Part shown: positions 35,351-44,611 of the stretch, piece after piece
Layout of the letters: every line of letters begins with the position of its first letter
Numbering within the stretch: the first letter of the stretch is position 1
Source: Avichristensenella sp031549105
Lineage (GTDB): Bacteria; Bacillota; Clostridia; Christensenellales; Aristaeellaceae
DNA: 64,000 bases
Direction: 5' to 3'
Assembly: GCA_031549105.1 (NCBI GenBank)
Contig: JAVBQK010000057.1
Location: 29,923 to 93,922 of the forward strand
Translations under genes and position numbers: made by a program
Notes under the pieces: model-generated
Seen by the model: only the letters and a program-made list of their open reading frames with translations
Databases searched by the model: none
What the model was told of the DNA's origin: nothing

Positions 35351-36756
35351 AAATCGCTTTTTTTGCCGAGGGGAGTTATCCCTATGTAGTCGGCGGCGTA
35401 TCAGGTTGGTCGCACATGGTGCTGGGCCACTTCCAGCAACATGAGTATGCGCTGCATACCATCATGCCCTCGGAGAAGGATTCAGGCAAATTCCGCTATA
35501 CGCTGCCGAAAAACGTAACCAGCGTCGTGGAAGTTTACCTGGAAGGTGACGATCTGGTTGCCCCGGCCCGTCGCACCATGGTCTATACCAAGGAACAATA
35601 CGCCGCGATACGCGGCCTGGTGGTGGGCGACACGGTCGACTGGCCGACGCTGTTCAAGTTTTTCGATGACCCGCGCGTCTCCATTGACAAGCTGCTGATG
35701 GGGCCGCAGTTCCTGTCCATGTGCACGGAGCTCTACGAAAAGAAATACGACCGCACGCTGTTCACCGACTTCATGTGGACCATTCGGTCCATCTACCTGC
35801 CGCTATTCCGCGTGCTCAAGGGCCATGTGGCCCCGTGCGACCTGTACCAAACCGTCTCCACCGGCTACGCCGGCATGCTCGCCGTCAAGGGCAAAGTACT
35901 TCATGGAAAGCCGTTGCTGCTGACCGAACACGGCATCTATACCCGCGAGCGCGAGGAGGAGATCATCAAGGCCGACTGGACGCACGGCGTCTACAAAGAC
36001 CTGTGGATTGAGTTCTTCTACAAGCTTTCGGCCTGCTGCTATGAGCATGCGGACGCGGTCGTGTCGCTGTTTGAAACCGCGCGGTCGCTGCAGATTGAAA
36101 TCGGCTGCCCGGCGGGAAAAACGCAGGTGATTCCCAACGGCATCCACCTGGAGCAGTACACGAACCTGCCGCAGAAGGCGGACGACGATCCGTTCCTCAA
36201 TGTCGGCGCGGTGCTGCGCGTCACGCCGATTAAGGATGTCAAGACGATGATCAACGCGTTTTCTGTCGCCAAGCAACAGATTCCGGAGCTGAAGCTGTGG
36301 ATCATGGGTCCAACGGAGGAGGACGAGGAATACTACCAGTCGTGCGTGGACCTGGTGGCCGCCCTCCAGGTACAGGATGTGGTCTTCACCGGCCGCATCA
36401 ATGTGCGCGACTACCTGGGCAAGATGGATATTGTGCTGCTGACCAGCATCTCCGAGGGGCAACCGCTGTCGCTGCTGGAAGCGATGGCCGCGCGAAAGCC
36501 CTGCATCGCCACCCGCGTGGGCAACTGCGACGGGCTGCTCAACGGCGAGATGGACGAAATGGGGCCTTGCGGCATCGTTACGCCAATCATGAACGCAATG
36601 GCCATCGGCCAGGCGATCATGCGCCTCGCGCGCGACCCGGCCACCTGCGACGAGATGGGCCGCATTGGCCGGCAGCGGGTGCGCGAGCACTACACCCATG
36701 CAGGTTTTCTCGCACAGTATGACGAACTCTATGAACGATTGACCAAGGGGGCCTGA
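35347..36756 (+). CDS. pelF: PelF-like GT4 glycosyltransferase
   Basis: A 469-residue soluble GT-B enzyme with PelF hallmarks: KIAFFAEGSYPYVVGGVSGW at the start, LLLTEHGIYTREREEEI in the middle, and the EX7E nucleotide-sugar motif (SEGQPLSLLEA) near residue 380. PelF polymerises UDP-linked amino sugars on the cytoplasmic side and hands the chain to PelG. It is coupled to the DUF2194 gene by an ATGA overlap and followed after 4 nt by pelG. Confidence 0.92.
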   Translation: MKIAFFAEGSYPYVVGGVSGWSHMVLGHFQQHEYALHTIMPSEKDSGKFRYTLPKNVTSVVEVYLEGDDLVAPARRTMVYTKEQYAAIRGLVVGDTVDWPTLFKFFDDPRVSIDKLLMGPQFLSMCTELYEKKYDRTLFTDFMWTIRSIYLPLFRVLKGHVAPCDLYQTVSTGYAGMLAVKGKVLHGKPLLLTEHGIYTREREEEIIKADWTHGVYKDLWIEFFYKLSACCYEHADAVVSLFETARSLQIEIGCPAGKTQVIPNGIHLEQYTNLPQKADDDPFLNVGAVLRVTPIKDVKTMINAFSVAKQQIPELKLWIMGPTEEDEEYYQSCVDLVAALQVQDVVFTGRINVRDYLGKMDIVLLTSISEGQPLSLLEAMAARKPCIATRVGNCDGLLNGEMDEMGPCGIVTPIMNAMAIGQAIMRLARDPATCDEMGRIGRQRVREHYTHAGFLAQYDELYERLTKGA

Positions 36757-36760
36757 TTTT

Positions 36761-38227
36761 TTGGCGGGCATTGGCTTTGAACTGAAAAAACTGTTTAAGC
36801 AGGGCAGCGTTTTTTCCACACTGCGCGGCGTGGCATACGCATCGCTAACCACCATCGGACCGATGGTGCTGATCATGACGGTGCTTCTGATCATGTACGG
36901 CGTGCTGGGCTACATGAACGTGCCGATCATCCAGCGGGAGCTGCTGTCATCGACCTTCCTATACGCTTTTATTTTCTCGATGATTGTGGCGGCGCCGGTA
37001 TCCATCGTCCTCTCGCGCTATATCGCCGACAAGATATTTGAGGAGCGCCAGGAAGACATTCTGCCCTCGTACTACGTGGGCCTGCTGATCTCGGTGGTGC
37101 TGTGTGCGCTGCTGGGCGTGCCGTTCTGCATCGCGGAAGTGGTTGTGGGCGGGGTCGATCCGCTGTTCGTGTTTGTCTCCTACTGGATGTTCACGGAGTT
37201 GGTCATTACGTTCTTTAGCATGACGTACATCGCCGCGCTGAAGGAGTACCGCCAGATTGCCAAGGCATACATCATCGGCCTTAGCATCGTGCTTCTACTC
37301 GGCTTCTTCCTGCAGGAGAACTCCAGCCTCTCCACCATCGAGGTGATCCTCTACAGCTTCACCGTGGGTTTCTGCATCACGGCGCTGCTGCTGTTCTCGC
37401 AGGTACGCAGCTTTTTTAGGGTTTCCAGCCGCAACTACCGCGAGGTGCTCTCATACTTTAAACGCTTCCGCGCGCTGGTGGCCAGCAACCTTTTCTATAC
37501 GCTGGGCCTCTACTCGCACAACTTTGTCTTCTGGTTTTCAGACCTGTACATCATTGTGGCGAAGGTTTTCCGCTCCGCGCCGTCCTACGACATGGCCAGC
37601 TGTCTGGCGATGTTTACCAATATTTCGCTGACGGTTACGTTCGTGGTGCGGGTGGAAACGCGCTTCCACGAGAAGTACCAGACATTCTGCGAAGCCGTGA
37701 TCGGCGGGCGAAAGAGCGACATCAACTACGCCCGCACCGCGATGTTCCGAACCCTTACGCACGAGATGTGGTTCGTCATCCAGATGCAGATTGTCATTAC
37801 CACCGCGATTTTCTTTGCCGCGCTGATTTTTCTGCCGCAGCTGGGCTTTAGCGGCATGACGCTCACCATATACCCGGTGCTGACGGCCGCGTATCTGGTA
37901 ATCTTTGTCACCCAATCCTTCACCGTTTTCCTGTATTATATTGAGGACTACCGTGGCGCGGTGTACACCACGCTGGCGTTCTGGCTGGGCACCATCGCTG
38001 CCAGCATCTTTGCCCGCGATTTTCTGCAGCCCAGCCTCTACGGCCTGGGTGCGTTCATCGGCGCGTTCATTGGCTGGAGCGTGTGCTACTACCGTCTGCG
38101 GTATATGGAGCGCAACTTCGACCAGCAGATCTTCTGCCGTGGACACGTCGTTTCGACCCGGTATGCCGCAGGTCCTGTTTCAACGGTGCTGACGGGGGCA
38201 ACGCTGGAAAGGCGGGGAAGCGCATGA
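36761..38227 (+). CDS. pelG: PelG-like polysaccharide transporter (MOP superfamily), TTG start
   Basis: A 488-residue protein with about 12 transmembrane helices and the PelG opening AGIGFELKKLFKQGS. Other PelG-like stretches are SRYIADKIFEERQEDILPS and FYTLGLYSHNFVFWF. PelG is the inner-membrane channel for the Pel polymer. The start is TTG at 36761, 4 nt after the pelF stop with AAGGGGG upstream. Its end overlaps the next glycosyltransferase by 4 nt. Confidence 0.92.
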   Translation: MAGIGFELKKLFKQGSVFSTLRGVAYASLTTIGPMVLIMTVLLIMYGVLGYMNVPIIQRELLSSTFLYAFIFSMIVAAPVSIVLSRYIADKIFEERQEDILPSYYVGLLISVVLCALLGVPFCIAEVVVGGVDPLFVFVSYWMFTELVITFFSMTYIAALKEYRQIAKAYIIGLSIVLLLGFFLQENSSLSTIEVILYSFTVGFCITALLLFSQVRSFFRVSSRNYREVLSYFKRFRALVASNLFYTLGLYSHNFVFWFSDLYIIVAKVFRSAPSYDMASCLAMFTNISLTVTFVVRVETRFHEKYQTFCEAVIGGRKSDINYARTAMFRTLTHEMWFVIQMQIVITTAIFFAALIFLPQLGFSGMTLTIYPVLTAAYLVIFVTQSFTVFLYYIEDYRGAVYTTLAFWLGTIAASIFARDFLQPSLYGLGAFIGAFIGWSVCYYRLRYMERNFDQQIFCRGHVVSTRYAAGPVSTVLTGATLERRGSA

Positions 38228-39498
38228 GTGGGCGGCGGACCATTCTTTTCGTGACCAATACGCTGGGCCGCGCAGGCGCGGAGAAAACGCTGATGGCGCT
38301 GCTTGCGGAGTTTAACCCGGAGCGATATGATATATCGCTCTATTCGCTCATTCCGCAGGGCGAGATGTTTGCGTATGTGCCAAAGCACGTTACGGTGCTC
38401 AACCGCACGCCGGACCTGGGCTCGGTGCTCTCCGCCGAAGGGCGTGGAAAGATACAGCGCCAGGTACTGCGCAGCCTGCTGAGGCCGCGTGCGGGCGGCC
38501 GCTTTCTGGTCACGCTGCCACGCAACCTCCGCTGGCAGTGGAAGCGCCGGGCAGAGCGAAGTGGCTTTCAGCTTGACAAGCTCTGCTGGGAGCTGATTGC
38601 CGATGCAGCCGCCTCCGCGCCGGACGCTCCGGTGAAGGGCCGCTATGATCTGGCGATTGCGTTCCTGGAGGGCGCTGCGACCTACTTCGTCGCCCGGCAC
38701 GTGCAGGCTGCGCGCAAGGCCGCGTTTGTGCACGTGGACTATACGCAATCAGGCCTCAACCCTGCGCAGGACGCGCCATTCTACACAGCGTATGACGCGG
38801 TGTTCGGCGTATCGCGCGATGTGCTGGCGTCGTTTGTTGCCGCGCATCCCACGATGACGAGGAAGGCCCGCGTGTTCCATAACCGCATCCCCGCCGCCGA
38901 AATCCGCGCGCGGGCGGCCGAGGGCGCGGGGTTTGACGATGGGTTCACCGGCCTCCGTCTGCTGACCGTCGCGCGGTTGCACCCGCAGAAGGCGTTTGAT
39001 ATCGCGATCCCGGCGCTTCGCCGCGCGATTGACAGCGGCCTTTCGCTGCGGTGGTACGTGCTCGGCGAGGGGCCGGAGAGAGAAAAGCTGACGCGCCTGA
39101 TCGAAAGGTGCGGGCTTGCAAGTGACTTTGTGCTGCTGGGCGTGCGGGATAACCCGTATCCGTACATGGCGGGGTGCGATATCTACCTGCAGGCCACGCA
39201 CTACGAAGGCTGGTCGATCGCGCTGGCGGAAGCGCTGATCCTGGGCCGGCCGGTGATCGCATCGGACTGCACAGGCAACCGCGAGCAGATTCAGAACGAG
39301 GCAAACGGCCTGCTGGTCCCATTGGGCGAGGAGGCGCTGGCCGCGGCCATTGAGAGGATGGCGCGGGACGAAGCGTTGCGCGCCCGGTTTACTGAAGCCC
39401 TTTCGGGCATTGATTTTACGGCGGATGATGAGATGGAGATGCTGTACACCCTGGCAAACGGAAACGCCTTACCGACGAACGGAGGAAGTCACGCATGA
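38224..39498 (+). CDS. GT4-family glycosyltransferase
   Basis: A 424-residue GT-B enzyme with the N-terminal TNTLGRAGAEKTL donor-loop motif and the EX7E signature YEGWSIALAEAL near residue 330. The start at 38224 (ATGA overlap with pelG) replaces a longer frame that runs antiparallel in sense inside pelG. Family members transfer hexoses or N-acetylhexosamines; the specific sugar cannot be read from sequence. It adds a sugar-transfer step not found in the classic Pel operon. Confidence 0.87.
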   Translation: MSGRRTILFVTNTLGRAGAEKTLMALLAEFNPERYDISLYSLIPQGEMFAYVPKHVTVLNRTPDLGSVLSAEGRGKIQRQVLRSLLRPRAGGRFLVTLPRNLRWQWKRRAERSGFQLDKLCWELIADAAASAPDAPVKGRYDLAIAFLEGAATYFVARHVQAARKAAFVHVDYTQSGLNPAQDAPFYTAYDAVFGVSRDVLASFVAAHPTMTRKARVFHNRIPAAEIRARAAEGAGFDDGFTGLRLLTVARLHPQKAFDIAIPALRRAIDSGLSLRWYVLGEGPEREKLTRLIERCGLASDFVLLGVRDNPYPYMAGCDIYLQATHYEGWSIALAEALILGRPVIASDCTGNREQIQNEANGLLVPLGEEALAAAIERMARDEALRARFTEALSGIDFTADDEMEMLYTLANGNALPTNGGSHA

Positions 39499-40268
39499 AA
39501 CAGGTATTGCTCATTATCCCCGCGTTTAACGAGGAAGAATCCCTCCCCGCGCTGATTAACAGCATCGCGGGATCGCCCATCGTCGATGTCGCGGATCTGC
39601 TGATCATCAACGACGGGTCCAAGGACCAGACGGGTCCTATCTCCTGGAAGCTGGGCGCGCTGGTGCTGACCAATGTGTACAACATGGGCTACGGCTCCTC
39701 GCTGCAGGTGGGGTACAAGTACGCCGTGCGCCATAACTACAAGTACGTGTTGCAGATGGACGCCGATGCGCAGCACGATATCAAGAACCTGCAAACGATG
39801 CTAGACATCATGCTCTCCGACCGCAATCCGCCGATCGATATTCTGATCGGCTCGCGCTTTCTGCCCGGGGCGCAGTCATTCCCCACCTCTCGCGCGAAGA
39901 TGCTGGTCATCAAAATATTCCGCGCAATCATCAAGAGCAGCACGGGCCGGGTCATCACCGACCCCACGAGCGGCCTGCAGGCGCTGTCCGAGCGGGCGTT
40001 CGAGTTCTATTCGCGCTTTAACAACTTCCACTTTGAGTATCCGGATACGAACATGATCATCCAGATGCTGCTCAATGATTTTGTCATCGAGGAGTTCCCC
40101 GCGCTGATGCATCCCCGGGTAGCGGGCGAGAGCATGCATTCCAGCCTGAAACCGATCATGTACATGTTCAAGATGTCGCTGAGCACGATCATCGTCATCG
40201 TGCGCGAGAAGATGGCGCGCAGGCGGCGCCAGCGCAAGAAGAACAAAAAGGCCGAGGCCGCTGTTTGA
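39495..40268 (+). CDS. GT2-family glycosyltransferase
   Basis: A 257-residue GT-A enzyme with IIPAFNEEESLPALI, a DGSKDQT donor motif, the DxD element QMDADAQHD and a C-terminal Lys/Arg tail. It lacks membrane helices, resembling dolichyl-phosphate-sugar synthase-like GT2 enzymes. Together with DUF2304 and the GT-C-like protein it could make a lipid-linked sugar for extracytoplasmic decoration (inference). Overlaps by 4 nt on both the GT4 side and with the following frame. Confidence 0.87.
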   Translation: MKQVLLIIPAFNEEESLPALINSIAGSPIVDVADLLIINDGSKDQTGPISWKLGALVLTNVYNMGYGSSLQVGYKYAVRHNYKYVLQMDADAQHDIKNLQTMLDIMLSDRNPPIDILIGSRFLPGAQSFPTSRAKMLVIKIFRAIIKSSTGRVITDPTSGLQALSERAFEFYSRFNNFHFEYPDTNMIIQMLLNDFVIEEFPALMHPRVAGESMHSSLKPIMYMFKMSLSTIIVIVREKMARRRRQRKKNKKAEAAV

Positions 40269-40297
40269 CCGGCCGGCCATCCAAAGGAGAATCCCCC

Positions 40298-41737
40298 ATG
40301 ACGGAGCCGGGCCAGGTGAAACCCCCACGTTCGCGGGAAGCGGGTTTGATCATGGGTACGCTCATATACTTCATCGGCTCGTTTGGCACGAGCCTGTTGC
40401 AGTTTCTGTTTGTGCCCGTCATCACACAGCTGCTTCCGGCGGATGAGTACGCTTATTTTGACCTTGCCTATAACGCGATCCTGGTGCTGATCCCGGTGCT
40501 GACGATGCAGTCCATCGAGGCGCTCTTCCGCATGCTGTTCAGCGCATCCGCCACCGACCGGCCCAAATATCTATCCACCGTCGGATTTTTCTGCCTGATG
40601 GGCATCGCAGCGTTCGGCGGGCTGCTCGTTGTAGGCACCCAGTTATTCGATTTTATACGCTACCCGGTATGGCTGTTCTTTTACTTTGCCGGTACCGTGG
40701 CCTATTTCTATTATCAGCGGGTTGCGCGCTGCTTTGGTGAAAACAAGCTGTATATGCTGATGAGCATCCTGCATACCGCGCTGCTGCTGGGGCTTCAGCT
40801 GGTGCTGTTGCTGGTATTCCGCATGCAGACCGAGGCGCTGCTGATCGCCGGAGGCGTCGCGCCGCTGCTGACTTCCGTCATCTTTGAATCGCGGCTGCGC
40901 GTGCGGAGGCTCTTTTCCATCCGTGCCGTCCACCGCGATACCGCTACCGAAGTGCTGCGTTTCTCCGCGCCGCTGATCCCGCAGTCCGTCAGCTCCTGGT
41001 CGGTCTCGCAGGTAAACCGCTACATCATGGTTGCCGTGCTGGGCATGACCGCGGTGGGCATCTTCAACATGGCGTACAAATTCAGCTTTGTCATGTACAT
41101 CATCACCAGCGTGTTCCAGATGGCATGGCAGGAAAGCGCGATCCGCGAGAGTGACGCGGAGGACAGCAAGACGTTCTACACCGACACGTTCAGCAGCTAT
41201 ATGCGCTTCACGATGTCGATGCTGCTGGTGATGATCCCCATCACCCCATATATTCTGCCGTTCATGCTCAAGAACGAGTACATCGCCGCATGGAAGTTTG
41301 TGCCTTGGATCTACCTAATCTCGCTATTTGAAGCGTTCATGAACTTCATGGGCACGGGCTACTTGGTCTCCAAGCGCACGGTGGGCGCGTTTGTCACCGT
41401 GCTAATCGGCAGCATATTCAACATCATCTTTGTACTGGCACTCGTGCACACGATGGGCGAGTACGCGGCGCTGATCGGCTGCATCCTGGCCTACGCGCTC
41501 GTGTGGCTACTGCGCAAGCACACCCTGCGCGACATCATGCCCATCCGCATCGATCTAGGCATTTTCTGCCTGCTCAGCGTGCTAATCGCGCTATTCATCA
41601 CCGGCTATTATCTGATCCCCGACGCCTACAGACCCATCCCAGTCCTCCTGGGCGGAGCGCTCTTCCTGCTGATCAACCGCACGATGCTCGGCGCGCTGCT
41701 AAAGGGCGTGCGGGCGATGTTGAAGCCGAAGGCGTGA
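40298..41737 (+). CDS. Wzx-type oligosaccharide flippase
   Basis: A 479-residue MOP-superfamily protein with about 12-14 helices; the N-terminal GTLIYFIGSFGTSLLQFLFVPVITQLL is typical of Wzx and PST exporters. The ATG at 40298 follows AAAGGAGA; a TTG at 40265 in the same frame is less likely. This is the second transporter of the locus, distinct from PelG, which suggests that two different substrates cross the membrane. It ends just before a dispersed repeat. Confidence 0.87.
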   Translation: MTEPGQVKPPRSREAGLIMGTLIYFIGSFGTSLLQFLFVPVITQLLPADEYAYFDLAYNAILVLIPVLTMQSIEALFRMLFSASATDRPKYLSTVGFFCLMGIAAFGGLLVVGTQLFDFIRYPVWLFFYFAGTVAYFYYQRVARCFGENKLYMLMSILHTALLLGLQLVLLLVFRMQTEALLIAGGVAPLLTSVIFESRLRVRRLFSIRAVHRDTATEVLRFSAPLIPQSVSSWSVSQVNRYIMVAVLGMTAVGIFNMAYKFSFVMYIITSVFQMAWQESAIRESDAEDSKTFYTDTFSSYMRFTMSMLLVMIPITPYILPFMLKNEYIAAWKFVPWIYLISLFEAFMNFMGTGYLVSKRTVGAFVTVLIGSIFNIIFVLALVHTMGEYAALIGCILAYALVWLLRKHTLRDIMPIRIDLGIFCLLSVLIALFITGYYLIPDAYRPIPVLLGGALFLLINRTMLGALLKGVRAMLKPKA

Positions 41738-41748
41738 CGAAAAAGAAG

Positions 41749-41940
41749 AGACGCCAGGAGGCTCTGCCTCCTGGACCTCCGCGAAGGGCGTTGCCCTTTC
41801 GAAACCCATGTTCGCTCACGCGAGGGTGGGTTTTTTGTATGAGGTAAAACACCTCATACACCCGCCGTGAGGCGAAATGTTGGGTTTGGAAAGGGCAACG
41901 CCCTTCCCGGGGGTCCAGGGGGCAGAGCCCCCTGGCGTCT
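41749..41940. repeat. Nested-palindrome dispersed element, copy 3
   Basis: An imperfect inverted repeat between convergent genes. Outer ends AGACGCCAGG and CCTGGCGTCT are inverted; inside are CCAGGAGGCTCTGCCTCCTGG, AAGGGCGTTGCCCTT, a central TGAGGTAAAACACCTCA hairpin with T-run, AAGGGCAACGCCCTT and CCAGGGGGCAGAGCCCCCTGG. It ends 2 nt from the livF stop. Confidence 0.88.
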
Positions 41941-41942
41941 CC

Positions 41943-42695
41943 CTACCTCCCGCCGCTTCTTTCCTTTTCCCGCTCCGCCTTCGTTTTTCCCAGGTAGGCC
42001 GCACGGACCGCTTCGTTGCCCAGCAGTTCTTGGCCCGGGCCGGAAAGGGTACATAGGCCGGTTTCCAGCACGTAGCCATAGTCGGCGATGCGGAGTGCTG
42101 CGTTGGCGTTCTGCTCGACGAGGAGGACGGTGATGCCCTCGCCGTTTAGCATGCGGATGGTGGCAAAGATGTCGCGCACCACGAGGGGCGCAAGGCCAAG
42201 GGAGGGTTCGTCCATCATCAGGAGTTTGGGGCGCGCCATGATCGCACGGCCGACGGCCAGCATCTGCTGCTCGCCGCCGGAGAGCGTGCCCGCGTGCTGC
42301 CAGTGCCGCTCCTTCAGGCGCGGGAACAAGGTGTAGACGTGCTCGATATCCTGGGCGATTGCTTTATCGTCCTGGCGCAGGTATGCGCCGATCTTGAGAT
42401 TTTCCAGCGTGGTAAGGTTGGGAAACACGTGGCGGCCTTCCGGTACCAGCACCAGCCCGCGCTCAACGATCCTGCGCGTGTCCATGCCGGTGATGTCCTC
42501 GCCGTCATACTCGATTGAACCGCCGGATACCTTGACCAGGTTCATGATCGCACGCAGCGTTGTGGATTTGCCCGCGCCGTTCGCGCCGATCAGCGTAATG
42601 ACCGTGCCCGCCTCCACATCGAAGGAGATGCCCTTGAGCGCCTCAATACCGTCGTAGTGCACCTTGATATCCCGAATGCGCAGTATGGCGCTCAT
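41943..42695 (-). CDS. livF: Branched-chain amino-acid-type ABC transporter ATPase LivF
   Basis: A 250-residue ATPase with Walker A GANGAGKST, signature TLSGGEQQML and Walker B LLMMDEPSLGLAP. RGLVLVPEGRHVF is diagnostic for LivF. It pairs with LivG to power uptake. The start overlaps livG by 4 nt. Confidence 0.95.
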   Translation of the reverse strand: MSAILRIRDIKVHYDGIEALKGISFDVEAGTVITLIGANGAGKSTTLRAIMNLVKVSGGSIEYDGEDITGMDTRRIVERGLVLVPEGRHVFPNLTTLENLKIGAYLRQDDKAIAQDIEHVYTLFPRLKERHWQHAGTLSGGEQQMLAVGRAIMARPKLLMMDEPSLGLAPLVVRDIFATIRMLNGEGITVLLVEQNANAALRIADYGYVLETGLCTLSGPGQELLGNEAVRAAYLGKTKAEREKERSGGR

Positions 42696-43480
42696 TCTTC
42701 CTCCACCCCCAAGTACGCCTCGATTACGGCGGGGTTCCCTTGTATCTCGTCCGCCGTGCCGTGGGCAATCGTCTTGCCATAGTCCAGCACATAGATGCGG
42801 TCGGAGATGTCCATCACAATCTGCATATGGTGCTCGATCATCAGGATTGACAGCCGCAGCTCCCGGCGCAGATCATGCACGAATCGGGTCAGGTCTTCCG
42901 TTTCCTTTGGGTTCATGCCGGCGGCCGGTTCGTCCAGGAGCAGGAGCCTGGGCTGCGTGGCCAGCGCGCGGGCAATTTCCAGCCGCCGCTGCTTGCCGTA
43001 CGGCAGCGAGGAGGATATCTCCCCCGCCGCGTCCGCAAGGCCCACGCGATTCAGCAGCGCCATCGCGCGCTCGCGCATCGCTCGCTCTTCCCGATAGTAG
43101 CGCGGCCAGCCCAGCTGTGCCTCAAACAGGCCTGCTTTCACCCGCACATGGCAGGCCAGCAGCACGTTTTCCAGCACCGTCTGCGACTTGAAAAGCCGGA
43201 TATTCTGGAATGTGCGCGCGATGCCCAGCGCAGCGACCCTATCCGGGCGCATGCCGGTTATCTGGCGCATGTCGTCCTTGTCCGGCTGCTTTTGCAGGTG
43301 CACCTTGCCCGCCGTGGGACGGTACACGCCGGTGATCATGTTGAATGCCGTCGTCTTGCCCGCACCGTTGGGGCCGATGATCGCGACGATCTCGTCCAGC
43401 TCCACGCGCGGAGAGAAATTGTCCACCGCCGTCACGCCTCCGAAGCGCATCGTGAGGCCCTCGCATGCCAGAATGCTCAT
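42692..43480 (-). CDS. livG: Branched-chain amino-acid-type ABC transporter ATPase LivG
   Basis: A 262-residue ATPase with Walker A GPNGAGKTT, LivG-type GIARTFQNIRLF, Walker B LLLDEPAAGMNPKE and an extended middle region. Its signature motif reads SSLPYGKQRRLEI, the usual LivG variant. The start at 43480 overlaps livM by 4 nt (ATGA). Confidence 0.95.
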   Translation of the reverse strand: MSILACEGLTMRFGGVTAVDNFSPRVELDEIVAIIGPNGAGKTTAFNMITGVYRPTAGKVHLQKQPDKDDMRQITGMRPDRVAALGIARTFQNIRLFKSQTVLENVLLACHVRVKAGLFEAQLGWPRYYREERAMRERAMALLNRVGLADAAGEISSSLPYGKQRRLEIARALATQPRLLLLDEPAAGMNPKETEDLTRFVHDLRRELRLSILMIEHHMQIVMDISDRIYVLDYGKTIAHGTADEIQGNPAVIEAYLGVEEE

Positions 43481-44598
43481 GCCTTCGCGCCCCCTTTCCG
43501 GCGGCCGGTCAGGCGGCTCCATATCTTGCCGGGAAAGCGCAGCAGCGCTTCCCAGCTAAACTCCTTGCCGCCGGAGATGCCTTTTCGGTAAAAGAGAATG
43601 ACCAGCATCAGCAGCGCGGAGAAGATCACCATCCGCAGGCCTGAGATCGCCGGCACCTGGAAGAGCCCCAGCGAAAAGCCGTTGTCCAGCCAGCGCAGCC
43701 ATTCCTTCGCCATCGTGATGATGAACGCCGCCACCACCGTGCCGGACACGCTGCCCATGCCGCCGAGCACCACGATCAGCAGGATGTCGTACGCGAGCAC
43801 AAACCGGAATTGCAGCGGGTTGATGGAGCCGACGATGCTGGCAATCAGCCCGCCGCCCAGCCCCGCGATGAAGCCCGAGATGACGAACGACAGCATCTTG
43901 TGGCGAAACAGCGAAACGCCCATGCTCTCCGCGGCAATCTCATCATCGCGGATCGCCTTGAGCGCGCGGCCGTAACTGGTGCGCATCAGCCGCAGCATGA
44001 AGATCACCACCGCCGCCAGCGTGCCGAACGTCCACCACAGGTTCGCCACCGGTGGGATGCCCTTAAACCCGACCGAGCCGTTCGTGATGGTCTGCAGGTT
44101 CGTAAACACCACGCGGATGATCTCCGAAAAGCCCAGCGTCGCGATGGCCAGATAGTCGCCGCGAAGCCGCAGGCACGGGAAGCCGATCAAAAACGCGGCC
44201 AGCGCCGATACCAGCCCGGCGATAAGCATTGCCATGCCAAAGGGCAACTGGATGTTCTGCAGGAAAGGCACCATCGGCGTGAGATAGAACATCGACGCTT
44301 TGGCCTCCGGCGTGAGGAACAGGATCGTCGTCACATACGCGCCGATCGCCATGAACCCCGCCTGCCCCAGCGAAAAAAGGCCCGTGAAGCCATTCACCAG
44401 GTTCATCGAAAGGCCGATCACCGCGTATGTCGCGCAGAGGTTGAGGATGCGCACCTGGTACGCATCCAGGATGGTGCCGCTCGCCGCACAGTAGGTGAAG
44501 ACGAGCAGCGCGAGCACCGCCAGGCTCGTCAGGAACAGATCGCGCCGCCTGTTAGGCTTCATGCGGGCCGCCAGGCCCTGGAAGGTCTTTTGCGCCAT
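43477..44598 (-). CDS. livM: Branched-chain amino-acid-type ABC permease LivM
   Basis: A 373-residue permease with about ten helices. NGFTGLFSLGQAGFMAIGAYV, LRLRGDYLAIATLGFSEIIR and VVLGGMGSVSGTVVAA are LivM signatures. It follows livH by 13 nt. Confidence 0.94.
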   Translation of the reverse strand: MAQKTFQGLAARMKPNRRRDLFLTSLAVLALLVFTYCAASGTILDAYQVRILNLCATYAVIGLSMNLVNGFTGLFSLGQAGFMAIGAYVTTILFLTPEAKASMFYLTPMVPFLQNIQLPFGMAMLIAGLVSALAAFLIGFPCLRLRGDYLAIATLGFSEIIRVVFTNLQTITNGSVGFKGIPPVANLWWTFGTLAAVVIFMLRLMRTSYGRALKAIRDDEIAAESMGVSLFRHKMLSFVISGFIAGLGGGLIASIVGSINPLQFRFVLAYDILLIVVLGGMGSVSGTVVAAFIITMAKEWLRWLDNGFSLGLFQVPAISGLRMVIFSALLMLVILFYRKGISGGKEFSWEALLRFPGKIWSRLTGRRKGGAKA

Positions 44599-44611
44599 GC
44601 GTCCCGCCTCC

